From an uncultured Clostridia bacterium (GTDB lineage: Bacteria > Bacillota > Clostridia > TANB77 > CAG-508): a stretch of 34,545 nucleotides of DNA. The translations under genes were made by a program, and so were the position numbers. Under the pieces are notes generated by a model, which saw only the letters and a list, made by a program, of their open reading frames with translations, was not told where the DNA came from and did not search any database. Below, piece by piece: positions 23,959 to 32,421 of this stretch. Location: positions 1-34,545 of the forward strand of contig CAKPKJ010000010.1 of the NCBI GenBank assembly GCA_934167445.1, given 5' to 3'. Position 1 is the first letter of the stretch. Every line of letters begins with the position of its first letter.

Positions 23959-25251
23959 TTGAGAAATAATAATAGAGTCCGTGGTAGGAGAGCAACAAGA
24001 AAAGTAGACAAATCCACAAATAAACTTACTAAACGATTAATAATTATAATATTATTTTTATTAATTATCTTTGCTAGCGTAACTGCATTTAATTATTTTA
24101 AAAATAACAATAAATATAAAAATTTAGAGACCAGCTCAAAAGAAGAAATTGCACAAGAAGAGCAGGAGAATAAAAATGCAGAAACTGAAAATAAGGAAGA
24201 TACAAAACAAGAAACTGATACCACATTTACTTTAACTGCTATTGGTGACGTTATGTGTCATAATACTCAATATATGGATGCATATGATAGCAACACTGGA
24301 ACTTATGATTTTTCTTATGTTTTTGATAATATTTCTTCATATACTAAAACAGCTAATATATGTATTGGAAATTTGGAAACAAGTTTTGCGGGTGAAGATA
24401 GGGGCTACAGTAATTATCCTACTTTTAATTCTCCAGATAGTTTGGCAGATAGTTTAAAACGTATTGGTGTTGATGTATTGTCAACTGCTGGTAATCACGC
24501 TTTAGATATGGGCTTTAGTGGTCTTTCTAGAACTATTGATGTATTAGATAAAGCTGATATTTCTCACTTGGGTACTTATAAAACTCAAGAAGACCAAGAT
24601 AAAGTTTTAATCAAATATGTAAAAGGTGTAAAAATAGCATTTATTAATTATACATATGGAACTAATGGTATTTCAGTTCCTTCTGATAAAAAGTTTTGTA
24701 TAAATTTAATTGATAAAGATTTAATTAAAAAACATATAGAAACTGCAAAAAATCAAAATGCTGATATAATTGTTGCGTGTATGCATTGGGGTACAGAGTA
24801 CCAAACAAAACAAAATTCTGAGCAAGAAGAACTTGCTGATTTTCTATTTCAAAATGGTGTAAATGTTATTATTGGTAATCATCCTCATATTATTCAACCT
24901 ATGGAAAAAAGAACGGTTACTTTGGAAGATGGCTCTACTCGTGATGGTTTTGTTGCATATGCTTTAGGTAATTTTATTTGTGACCAAAATGCTGTAAACA
25001 CTAGGGATTCCATTATTTTAAATTTAAAAATAACTAAACATACGGATGGCTCTATAACTATTGACAATTATGATTATGTCCCAATCTATATGTACAAAGA
25101 TAGTTCTGTTTCTAAGCATAAAATGAAAATTCTTGATATTAATAAAACGATTTATAATTATGAACATAATTTAGATGATTCAATTACTGAAAAGATTTAT
25201 AATTTAATGAAAACTGAGCTTGGTAGAATTACAAAGATTTTAAATGATTAG
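23959..25251 (+). CDS. CapA-like (PGA_cap) metallophosphatase-fold membrane protein
   Basis: 430 residues from TTG 23959, with GAGGTGAT directly upstream. A basic N-terminus and one membrane helix (about residues 26-44) are followed by an acidic linker. The catalytic-type domain starts TAIGDVMCHN and carries NLETSF, STAGNHALDMGFSGL, MHWGTEY and GNHPHIIQPME. These are the metal-binding motifs of the CapA/PGA_cap branch of calcineurin-like phosphatases. In Bacillus, CapA helps polyglutamate export, but no capBC genes are nearby. Stand-alone homologues are common in Clostridia with undefined roles, so a cell-envelope function is likely and capsule synthesis is not supported. Confidence 0.88.
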   Translation: MRNNNRVRGRRATRKVDKSTNKLTKRLIIIILFLLIIFASVTAFNYFKNNNKYKNLETSSKEEIAQEEQENKNAETENKEDTKQETDTTFTLTAIGDVMCHNTQYMDAYDSNTGTYDFSYVFDNISSYTKTANICIGNLETSFAGEDRGYSNYPTFNSPDSLADSLKRIGVDVLSTAGNHALDMGFSGLSRTIDVLDKADISHLGTYKTQEDQDKVLIKYVKGVKIAFINYTYGTNGISVPSDKKFCINLIDKDLIKKHIETAKNQNADIIVACMHWGTEYQTKQNSEQEELADFLFQNGVNVIIGNHPHIIQPMEKRTVTLEDGSTRDGFVAYALGNFICDQNAVNTRDSIILNLKITKHTDGSITIDNYDYVPIYMYKDSSVSKHKMKILDINKTIYNYEHNLDDSITEKIYNLMKTELGRITKILND

Positions 25252-25340
25252 GTTGTATTCAATTTGTAAAATAATTTTCTTTTTTGAGCTTTTGCTTATA
25301 TGGAAAAATCTCAAAAGGCATATCAATTATAGAATTTTAT

Positions 25341-25381
25341 ATAGAGGTGGAATTTACAACAGTTCCACCTCTATTATTTTT
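25341..25381 (+). terminator. Terminator after CapA-like gene
   Basis: A 12-bp stem, 25341-25352 with 25363-25374 (TAGAGGTGGAA/TTCCACCTCTA), is followed by TATTATTTTT. Confidence 0.85.
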
Positions 25382-25433
25382 GAAAATTGCACTAAACAAC
25401 TACTGGTATTTAAAGCAATCTATAAAGCTAAAA

Positions 25434-26384
25434 TTATAACATATTTTTTCTTCTTAACCACCAAGATACAATTAATGTAAGTATTATAGAAATTGATATC
25501 ATAACTATAAAACCAAGTGAATCATTTTGTAGCGGCAAGTTTACATTCATTCCCCAAAAGCTTGATATCATTGTGGGTACAGCTAAAATAATTGTAATTG
25601 ATGTTAATGTTTTCATTACACCATTCATATTATTAGAAATAATTGATGCATATGCATCCATTGTTCCATTTAAAATATTATTATATATTTGTGCCATTTC
25701 TATAGCCTGTCTATTTTCTGTTATGGCATCTTCTAGAATCTCTTCGTCTTCATCATATAATTTTATTATTTTACCTCTTAGAGCTTTTTCCATAACTAGT
25801 TCATTTGATTTTAAAGATGTTGTAAAATACACTAAACCTTTTTCTAATGTTAGCATCTTTAATAATTCTTTATTTCTCATTGAATTTTTCAATATATATT
25901 CTGCTACTTCTGTTTCTTTATTTATTTGTTTTAGGTAACTCAAATAAAATGATGAATTTAAATATAATATTTGGAAAATAAACCTTGTTTTCTTATATGT
26001 TTGGAAATTTTTTATTTTTCTTTTTTCAAAGCTTTCTATGATTTTATTTTTTCTTAATGACACTGTTATGAAAAAGTCATCTCTAACAACAATCATTCCT
26101 AACGGAACTGTTGTATATAATACTTCCCCATCTTCTCCTCTTTCTGTTACTGGTACGTCAACAACAAAAAGTGTAGTATTGTCATCATCTTCTTGGTCTA
26201 TTCTCGCTTTTTCTTCAAAATCTAGTGCATCTCTTATAAAGTCATCTTGTATCTGAACACTTTCACATACTTTTTTTATTTCATTCTCCGACGGATTTAC
26301 TAAATTAATCCAGGCTCCTTTTTTAAATTCTTTTATTTCTTGAAATTCATTTGTTTCAATGTCTGTGTTATAAATTTTTAGCAA
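25434..26384 (-). CDS. corA: CorA-family magnesium channel
   Basis: 316 residues from TTG 26384. A GTG nine bases earlier is part of the GAGGTGA binding site. The large N-terminal cytoplasmic domain is acidic (DFEEKARIDQEDDDN). Two helices at the C-terminus follow the diagnostic GMN motif, seen here in FWGMNVNLPLQND, and the protein ends in a basic RRKNML tail. It should pass Mg2+ (or a related divalent ion) down the membrane potential. It lies 90 bp behind the MgtA-type ATPase in the same direction, so both may share a transcript as an Mg2+ uptake pair. Confidence 0.93.
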   Translation of the reverse strand: MLKIYNTDIETNEFQEIKEFKKGAWINLVNPSENEIKKVCESVQIQDDFIRDALDFEEKARIDQEDDDNTTLFVVDVPVTERGEDGEVLYTTVPLGMIVVRDDFFITVSLRKNKIIESFEKRKIKNFQTYKKTRFIFQILYLNSSFYLSYLKQINKETEVAEYILKNSMRNKELLKMLTLEKGLVYFTTSLKSNELVMEKALRGKIIKLYDEDEEILEDAITENRQAIEMAQIYNNILNGTMDAYASIISNNMNGVMKTLTSITIILAVPTMISSFWGMNVNLPLQNDSLGFIVMISISIILTLIVSWWLRRKNML

Positions 26385-26474
26385 ATCCCTCACCTCTGTT
26401 TCAATATTATTTGTGTATTTTTATACCCAATAATACTATTGTAGCCTGTTTTTAGCTGTTTGTCAATGTTGATT

Positions 26475-29111
26475 CTATAACCAATTTCCAACTTTTTTAA
26501 TATATATTTTCTTTACAAACTGTACTAAAATTACATACAAAGCTGTTAGTCCTGCAACTATTGCGTAATAAATTGGTGGCATTATTTCAAAATGAAATGC
26601 TGGTATATTATGTAATACTATTGGTGCTAGTATTGTTCCAATTATTGTAACACAAGTTAATCCTGTTAATATTGGATTTGCCCTTGATTGTACAAATGGT
26701 ACTTTTGATGTTCTTACAAAATGAATTATCAATGTTTCACTAATTAAACATTCTACAAACCATGCTGTTTGGAAGTAGCTTTCACTTACTGTTCCATTAT
26801 ATCCTAATATAAACCAGAACGCTAAAAATGCTAACACATCTATTATAGAACTAACTGGTCCCATTACATTCATAAATGTTCCTAATCCTTTTGTGTCCCA
26901 CTTTTTAGGTCTTCTTAAAAATTCTTCGTCTACATTGTCATAAGGTATTCCTATTTGTGAAAAATCATATAAAAAATCTTGGATTAGCATTTGTATTGGT
27001 AATAATGGTAAAAATGGTAAGAATATACTTGCTATAAATATACTAAATACATCTCCAAAGTCTGAGCTTAAGGCCATTTTCATATATTTTATAATATTTC
27101 CATATACTTTTCTTCCTTCTATTACTCCATTAAATATTACTTTTAAACTCTTTTCTAGTAATATAATGTCACTTGCTTCTTTTGCAATGTCTGTTGCTGT
27201 GTTTACACATATTCCAACATCTGCGTTATGTAGTGATGGTGCATCATTTACTCCGTCTCCCATATAGCCTACTACATGTCCATTTTTTCTTAAGGTCTTA
27301 ATAATTCTTTCTTTTTGCAATGGATTCATTCTTGCAAATACATTTACTTCCTCAACTTTTTTAGCAAGTTCTCCATCTGGCATTTTGTCTATATCTGCTC
27401 CTATTAGTATTTTTGAATTTTCTATTCCTACTAAATTACAGATATTTTCTGTTGCGTATTGATTGTCACCTGTTAATATTTTTGTTGTAATTCCATATTC
27501 TTTTAATTTTTTTATTGTTTCTTTTACTTCTTTTTTAGGTGGGTCTAAAAATGCTACAAAACCTATAAATGTCATATCTTTTTCGTCGTCGCTGTTGAAT
27601 ACATCTTTTCCTCTATATTCTCTTTTTGATGCTAATGCAATTACTTGCATTCCCTGTTTTGCAAGTTCTTGAGCATTTTTATTTATATTATCTATCATTT
27701 CTTTGGTTAGTGATTTGTGGTCTCCATTTATTTTCACTTTTGTACAGCTTTTTAATACTTCTTCTAGAGCTCCTTTGGTTATTATTCTATAATGATTATC
27801 ATGTTTTACAACAACACTTACTTTTTTTCTTGTATAATCAAATGGGATTTCGTCTATTTTTTCATATCCTTCAACTTGTTCTTTTACTTTATGCTCAATT
27901 CCGTAAGTAATTACAGCTTTGTCTACTAAGTTTTTCATCCCTGTACTGTAATAACTATTTAAAAACGCATATTCTAATATTGATATATCTTCTTTTCCTT
28001 CTACATTTATATATTTTTGTAATACAATTTTATCTAATGTTAATGTTCCTGTTTTATCTGTGCATAAAATATCAATTGCCCCTAGGTTTTGAATTGCCTG
28101 AATATTTTTTACCAACGTTTTCTTTTTAGCTAGTGTTTTAGTTCCTTTTGTTAAATTTACATTTACTATCATTGGTAACATTGTTGGCGTAATTCCTACT
28201 GCTACTGATAATGCAAATAATATTGCTTCTAAGATGTCTTTACGTATAAATGCATAAATTATAAATACTGCAATTGAAACTACAACCATATATTTTATAA
28301 GTAATTTTGTAATTCCATTCATTCCTTTTTCAAAATTCGTGATTTCTCTTTTGTTATCTATTTGTTTTCCCATACTTCCCAAGTATGTTGAAAAGCCTGT
28401 ATTTATTACAACTGCTGTTGCATTTCCACTTATTACACTTGTTCCCATTAAACATATATTAGAAAGTGAAAATATTTCGCTTGTATTGTTGAATTTATTT
28501 GTTTTTTCTACTGGTGCACTTTCTCCTGTAAATACAGATTGGTTCAAAAATAAATCTTTATTTTCTATTATCATTACATCTGCTGGTATTATTGATCCTG
28601 CATTTAGTTGGATTATATCTCCTTTTACTACTTTTTCTGTTTTTATTGTTTGTGGTTTTCCATTTCTTATAACTGTTGCAGTTGAAAACATTTCGCTTTT
28701 TAGTTTTCTGTTAAATTTGTATGTAGAATAATTTTGTGCAAATTTTATCATTGCACTTACAAATCCTATTGCTAAAATTATCACTGTTCCTAATGTATCG
28801 TCACCAACAAATTTATTTATTATTGCTAAAATTACTAAAATTAATATAAATTTGTCTTTAAATGAATTTATAAAAAAGTAAAACCATGAATGTTTTTCGT
28901 CTTTTACTACAATATTTTCTCCATCTTTTTCTAATTTTTCTTCTGCCTGTTTGTTTGTTAAGCCTTTTTGCTGATTAGTTTTAAATTCTTGTAATATTTC
29001 TTCTTTGTCTTTTTGTGCTATTTCTTTGTATTCTTCTAGGATTTTTTGGTCATTGTTGTTTACTAATTTTTTGTTTTTTAGTTTGTTTTTTATAAAAAAT
29101 AATCTAATCAA
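26475..29111 (-). CDS. mgtA: MgtA-type P-type Mg2+-transporting ATPase
   Basis: About 878 residues. The P-type landmarks are FTGESAPVEK (actuator), DKTGTLTLDK (phosphorylated Asp), and TGDNQYATENI and GYMGDGVNDAPSL (hinge). Membrane segments surround PTMLPMIVNVNL and the C-terminal region. LIQDFLYDFSQIGIPYDNVDEEFL is characteristic of the Mg2+ (IIIB) branch, which separates it from Ca2+ pumps. The basic, charged N-terminus is also typical. The start is best placed at TTG 29111 because AAAAGGAGATGAT lies at normal distance; ATG 29120 would overlap the binding site. The leader is only about 60 nt, too short for an M-box riboswitch, so control must be by another means. Confidence 0.93.
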   Translation of the reverse strand: MIRLFFIKNKLKNKKLVNNNDQKILEEYKEIAQKDKEEILQEFKTNQQKGLTNKQAEEKLEKDGENIVVKDEKHSWFYFFINSFKDKFILILVILAIINKFVGDDTLGTVIILAIGFVSAMIKFAQNYSTYKFNRKLKSEMFSTATVIRNGKPQTIKTEKVVKGDIIQLNAGSIIPADVMIIENKDLFLNQSVFTGESAPVEKTNKFNNTSEIFSLSNICLMGTSVISGNATAVVINTGFSTYLGSMGKQIDNKREITNFEKGMNGITKLLIKYMVVVSIAVFIIYAFIRKDILEAILFALSVAVGITPTMLPMIVNVNLTKGTKTLAKKKTLVKNIQAIQNLGAIDILCTDKTGTLTLDKIVLQKYINVEGKEDISILEYAFLNSYYSTGMKNLVDKAVITYGIEHKVKEQVEGYEKIDEIPFDYTRKKVSVVVKHDNHYRIITKGALEEVLKSCTKVKINGDHKSLTKEMIDNINKNAQELAKQGMQVIALASKREYRGKDVFNSDDEKDMTFIGFVAFLDPPKKEVKETIKKLKEYGITTKILTGDNQYATENICNLVGIENSKILIGADIDKMPDGELAKKVEEVNVFARMNPLQKERIIKTLRKNGHVVGYMGDGVNDAPSLHNADVGICVNTATDIAKEASDIILLEKSLKVIFNGVIEGRKVYGNIIKYMKMALSSDFGDVFSIFIASIFLPFLPLLPIQMLIQDFLYDFSQIGIPYDNVDEEFLRRPKKWDTKGLGTFMNVMGPVSSIIDVLAFLAFWFILGYNGTVSESYFQTAWFVECLISETLIIHFVRTSKVPFVQSRANPILTGLTCVTIIGTILAPIVLHNIPAFHFEIMPPIYYAIVAGLTALYVILVQFVKKIYIKKVGNWL

Positions 29112-29173
29112 TTTTATCATCTCCTTTTCGAATGTTGTTTAGATATCTTTTGGTATCTTTTGTTTTCTTTTAT

Positions 29174-29202
29174 ATAATAATCCTACTTTTGTGTTTTTTC
29201 AA
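29174..29202 (-). promoter_or_regulatory. Promoter for mgtA
   Basis: On the minus strand TTGAAA (29197-29202) and TATTAT (29174-29179) are 17 bp apart. Confidence 0.55.
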
Positions 29203-29240
29203 GATTTTATTGGAATTTTCAACATATATTTGTTTTTGTG

Positions 29241-29273
29241 CAAAAAAAGACACTAAGCATTCACTTAGTGTCT
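29241..29273 (-). terminator. Terminator after 124-residue gene
   Basis: AGACACTAAG (29248-29257) pairs with CTTAGTGTCT (29264-29273). On the minus strand seven T follow. Confidence 0.85.
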
Positions 29274-29297
29274 CTTGGTAAGTTAAGCAACTCGCCC

Positions 29298-29672
29298 TTA
29301 TGGCTTAACACTTACTGTATTAAGTCCTGCAGCTTCAGCCTTATGGTTGAGCTCATCTGCTAACTTGCGGTACTTCTCGCTTGTGTTGTTCACAAATTCC
29401 TTGTACCCTGGCAGATTAATCCAGCCCCATTGAAGATGTTTGCGCACGCTGTTGCAATGTTGAGTCCAATCAGACCTGAATTGATTAGCAAGCTCATCAT
29501 AACTCTCTTGAGTCATCTTGCTTGCCTTCGCAATGCTCTCCTGGAACATTTGGAGTTTCTGATCGTTCTCAGCCTTATCAGCTTGAAATGCGACATCTGT
29601 TGGTCCAAAGGGTACAGAATTGCTCCCAATGATAGGCCTCATGCGACTTTTCTCTTTGCTTGACGAAGTCAT
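29298..29672 (-). CDS. Hypothetical protein, 124 residues, foreign-looking composition
   Basis: A soluble, mostly helical protein with no membrane segment. The Ser/Lys-rich start is followed by RPIIGSNSVPFGPTDVAF, a long charged helical stretch and HLQWGWINLPGYKEF. I do not recognise a family. Base composition is much higher in G+C than in the neighbours (28 of 60 in 29521-29580) and codons such as CTC, GCC and CGC are used, which suggests recent transfer. It has its own promoter, hairpin leader (29697-29712) and terminator. The leader is shared with the 65-residue gene 190 bp upstream. AGGAAGG precedes ATG 29672. Confidence 0.75.
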   Translation of the reverse strand: MTSSSKEKSRMRPIIGSNSVPFGPTDVAFQADKAENDQKLQMFQESIAKASKMTQESYDELANQFRSDWTQHCNSVRKHLQWGWINLPGYKEFVNNTSEKYRKLADELNHKAEAAGLNTVSVKP

Positions 29673-29712
29673 ATATGCTTACCTTCCTACTCGTATGTTG
29701 CCTTATTGCAAC
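29673..29712 (-). promoter_or_regulatory. Hairpin leader shared with the neighbouring small gene
   Basis: GTTGC/GCAAC hairpin (29697-29712), then AGGAAGGTAAGCA before the start. Nearly the same arrangement stands at 30062-30098 before the 65-residue gene, although the proteins are unrelated. Confidence 0.5.
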
Positions 29713-29722
29713 AACTACTATA

Positions 29723-29751
29723 ATTATACTACAAAGTTAAGCAAAATTCAA
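29723..29751 (-). promoter_or_regulatory. Promoter for 124-residue gene
   Basis: On the minus strand TTGAAT (29746-29751) and TATAAT (29723-29728) are 17 bp apart. Confidence 0.7.
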
Positions 29752-29830
29752 TAGTTTGTTTGATTTTATGTAAATCCAATTTAAGTTAAAAGAATTACGG
29801 CAGTCATTAACAACTTTCCTATAATAGGAA

Positions 29831-29855
29831 AAAGCACTAGAAGTTTCTAGTGCCT
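29831..29855 (-). terminator. Terminator after 65-residue gene
   Basis: GCACTAGA/TCTAGTGC stem (29834-29853) with a 4-base loop. On the minus strand TTTTT follows. Confidence 0.8.
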
Positions 29856-29863
29856 TTGGTTTG

Positions 29864-30061
29864 CTACCGTATTAATTTTTTTCGTTCGACAGCCTGCTTT
29901 ACGTCAATTTCATATTGTGGCTTTTTATCCTTGGCTTTTTTAGCCTGTTTTGCCACATACTTAATATGACGTGGGCTTTTGTTTTGATGAGTTTTTTTGT
30001 TTCTCATCTTCCGCTTTTCGCGTTCTTCCTCTGCCTTACTTTTAGTGTTTTTTTTGGTCAT
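29864..30061 (-). CDS. Lysine-rich small protein behind tRNA-Lys
   Basis: 65 residues, 19 Lys and 6 Arg by my count, with no hydrophobic segment. Runs such as KKNTKSKAEEEREKRKMRNK and QAKKAKDKK suggest binding to nucleic acid or the ribosome, but no family is recognised. AAAGGTAAGCA precedes the ATG. There is no promoter between it and tRNA-Lys (30105-30180), so both should be on one transcript and be separated by tRNA processing. Its leader hairpin TTGCC/GGCAA (30084-30097) and binding site match those of the 124-residue gene. Confidence 0.65.
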   Translation of the reverse strand: MTKKNTKSKAEEEREKRKMRNKKTHQNKSPRHIKYVAKQAKKAKDKKPQYEIDVKQAVERKKLIR

Positions 30062-30098
30062 TGCTTACCTTTCTGCCTATGAATTGCCTTTTGGCAAC
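30062..30098 (-). promoter_or_regulatory. Hairpin leader of 65-residue gene
   Basis: TTGCC-TTTT-GGCAA (30084-30097), followed on the minus strand by GGCAGAAAGGTAAGCA and the start codon. Compare 29673-29712. Confidence 0.5.
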
Positions 30099-30104
30099 AT
30101 TATA

Positions 30105-30180
30105 TGGTGCGTCATCAGGGGGTCGAACCCTGGACCTTCGGATTAAGAGTCCGCTGCTCTACCAACTGAGCTAATAACGC
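30105..30180 (-). tRNA. tRNA-Lys (anticodon CTT)
   Basis: A full cloverleaf on the minus strand. The acceptor GCGTTAT pairs with ATGACGC; the D-loop is AGCTCAGTTGGTAGAGC and the T-arm is GGGTTCGAACCC. The anticodon loop CTCTTAA has CTT at 34-36, reading AAG. Discriminator A and an encoded CCA end the gene at 30105. Confidence 0.95.
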
Positions 30181-30210
30181 ATATGCTGATTTTGTTTGTT
30201 AACATTGACT

Positions 30211-30239
30211 ATTATATTATTTTTTTGTTCGTTTGTCAA
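30211..30239 (-). promoter_or_regulatory. Promoter for tRNA-Lys
   Basis: A consensus TTGACA (30234-30239) and TATAAT (30211-30216) are 17 bp apart on the minus strand. This is the strongest promoter seen in the window. Confidence 0.8.
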
Positions 30240-30357
30240 CAGCAAGTTAAATAAGTTTTTGGGTGAGTTTATCATAATATTATTGTTGGTATATCTTATA
30301 TTTTTCATTTTATATCTTCTGTTGCAATAATCGTTACTAACAGAAATTCTCCTAGAT

Positions 30358-30396
30358 GAAAAACTCAGCATACTTTTTATGTATGCTGAGTTTTTC
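30358..30396. terminator. Long perfect hairpin terminator after VanW gene
   Basis: A 16-bp stem, 30358-30373 with 30381-30396, loop of 7. A-run and T-run flanks allow it to work on both strands. Confidence 0.9.
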
Positions 30397-30404
30397 ATTT
30401 GTAT

Positions 30405-32189
30405 TTATTCAGTTGTTTCTGTTTGTTCTTGAGCTTCTGTTGTTGAACTTGGACTTTGTGGTGTTGTGCTTGTTTCTCCTGTATTTTCTTCCTGTGCTTT
30501 AGTATTTTCTGTATTTGTTGTTGTTGCTGGTGCTGTACCTCTTCTAATTATTCTTGTCATTGCATTATATGTGTCTTTAGAAACTAATGTTGTAGAAATT
30601 GCTTTTCCATTTAATAATTTTGTCATATAAGTTTCTGTTTTTAACCCATTGGTTCCTTTTTGTTCAACTTTTTCTGTTCCTGCTGGTAATGTACTGTCAT
30701 CTATATATTCTGTTGTACTTGGAATTGTTGCAACTCTTTTTACATCAAATTTGAATGTATATTCTTTATCTTCTTTTATTCCATATATTGTTACTGTTGC
30801 AATTCCGTTTTTTGCCGTTGCAACTACTCTTACTGGATATTGTCTTGTATTTTTAAATTTAAAATCTGTTAATCCATATACTACTGTTGCATCCATACCA
30901 GGTTCTACATATGATGTTACAAATTGGTGATTTTTTCTTTCTACAATTTCTAAGTTTGCATTTAGAACTGCATTATATAGTGTTGAAGAGATTTGACATA
31001 TTCCTCCGCCTATTCCATCAACTACTTTTCCAGCCTCATATATTTTCGCATTTTTGTAACCAGCTCCTGCTGTTCTTGCCCCAACCACTTTATTGTATGA
31101 GAATGTATCTCCTGATAATACTACTGTTCCATTTATCTTATTACAAGCTAATTCAAGGTTTGTTGTTCTGTCTTTGTCACTTACATCATATCTTGTTGAA
31201 AATGTTGCTAACTTATCTGGAAATGCTTCTGGCCCAATTTTATCTAATGTTACTTTTGGATTTGTAATTGTTAATTTTATTACATATTCATCTTTGTCTT
31301 CTTTCAACATCTCTTTTGCTTTTTCTAAGTCAAAACTTATTCCTTTAACCTCTGGATATACTGCAAATGGATTTTTTGTGAAATATGCATCTTGTGGTTC
31401 TTTACATATTTCATCATGAATTTTTTCTATATCTATTGCTTCTGGTTCTTTATTTACTACTGGTATTTCTAATGTTTGATCTCCATTTGAATCTATATTT
31501 TTTAATTCATATTTTATAATTTCTAAAAAAGCATTTTCATCTATTACAACTCCAGCTTTTCCTTTAGATATTGTTAATTCATCATTATCTACAGAGTAAC
31601 TAGATTCTATTACACCATCTGGTAAATTTACATTAATATCATTTATTGTTTGTTTTGCCACATCTTCATTTATTGACATATCTACATTAATATTTTTCTT
31701 CCATATTAATGTAAATAAAATATTGTAATTATTTACAAATATATTGTCACTTTTTCCTACACTATCAGCTTCATTTACGGCTTTGTCAATATCATAATTT
31801 GTTTCAATTAATTCTGGGCTTATTGTTGATTCATATTCATTATGTTTTATATTTATATCTTTTGATTTTATTTCATTGTATATTGTTTCTAGCTTATTTT
31901 TTGCTTCTTCTTTAGATAGTCCAGACATATCAATATTTTCAATTGATACTCCTTTTATTATTTTTTCATTATTTATGTTTATAAATGCAAATATTGTAGA
32001 AATAAATAAAGTTAAAATTATAATAATTCCAACAATTACAGCTATTATTATATTTCTTTTCTTTTTTCTATTTTTTTCCTTTTCCGGCTTTTCCATCTCA
32101 TTTATTTTCTCTTCTATTTCTTCTGAATTTTCTTGCACTTGTGTAAATTTCTCCATTTCTTTGATTTCACCCTCTTTATTTTCTTCCAT
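30405..32189 (-). CDS. VanW-family membrane-anchored envelope protein
   Basis: 594 residues. An acidic cytoplasmic N-terminus (about 45 residues) and one helix (about 47-68) are followed by a large outer part. Two putative peptidoglycan-binding-4-type segments (about 80-270) precede the VanW domain, recognised by VVDGIGGGICQISSTLYNAVLNANLE (positions about 390-415, key residues the GGGICQ-S pair). A G5-like beta segment and a low-complexity Thr/Glu/Gln tail end the protein. VanW proteins occur next to some vancomycin operons but are mostly unrelated to resistance; a cell-wall role is likely. GAGGTGAT precedes the ATG. It is flanked by a strong terminator, so it is transcribed alone. Confidence 0.92.
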   Translation of the reverse strand: MEENKEGEIKEMEKFTQVQENSEEIEEKINEMEKPEKEKNRKKKRNIIIAVIVGIIIILTLFISTIFAFININNEKIIKGVSIENIDMSGLSKEEAKNKLETIYNEIKSKDINIKHNEYESTISPELIETNYDIDKAVNEADSVGKSDNIFVNNYNILFTLIWKKNINVDMSINEDVAKQTINDINVNLPDGVIESSYSVDNDELTISKGKAGVVIDENAFLEIIKYELKNIDSNGDQTLEIPVVNKEPEAIDIEKIHDEICKEPQDAYFTKNPFAVYPEVKGISFDLEKAKEMLKEDKDEYVIKLTITNPKVTLDKIGPEAFPDKLATFSTRYDVSDKDRTTNLELACNKINGTVVLSGDTFSYNKVVGARTAGAGYKNAKIYEAGKVVDGIGGGICQISSTLYNAVLNANLEIVERKNHQFVTSYVEPGMDATVVYGLTDFKFKNTRQYPVRVVATAKNGIATVTIYGIKEDKEYTFKFDVKRVATIPSTTEYIDDSTLPAGTEKVEQKGTNGLKTETYMTKLLNGKAISTTLVSKDTYNAMTRIIRRGTAPATTTNTENTKAQEENTGETSTTPQSPSSTTEAQEQTETTE

Positions 32190-32357
32190 AAAATCACCTC
32201 ATATGATTAATTCAATTTTATAATATCATAAAGTTTCTTTTTTTACAATATTCTATTTTTTATGTTATAGAAAAAATCTATATACTTATTTATTAATTGT
32301 ATCTTTATTATTTTCCAAAAAAATTTTACAAAATTTAATATTTTTTTGAAAAAATAC

Positions 32358-32386
32358 TTGAACTCTGTAAGATTTAATATTATAAT
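32358..32386 (+). promoter_or_regulatory. Promoter for CBM25-like gene
   Basis: TTGAAC (32358-32363) and TATAAT (32381-32386) are 17 bp apart, and the RNA would start about 29 nt before the ATG. Confidence 0.7.
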
Positions 32387-32421
32387 GTTGCTAGCAAAAG
32401 ATAAATAAGGAGAGAAATTAA

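Noticed and set aside
25244..25480. Open frame of 78 codons after the CapA-like gene
   Set aside because: It runs through the terminator stem and into the 3' end of corA, and has no ribosome-binding site.
29112..29202. M-box (Mg2+) riboswitch before mgtA
   Set aside because: The leader from the likely promoter is only about 60 nt and lacks the conserved stems.
30171..30398. Open frame of 75 codons on the minus strand
   Set aside because: It overlaps tRNA-Lys, its promoter and the VanW terminator; the composition is random-like.
30405..32189. Vancomycin-resistance cassette around the VanW gene
   Set aside because: No vanHAX, vanR or vanS genes are nearby; VanW domains are common in ordinary envelope proteins.
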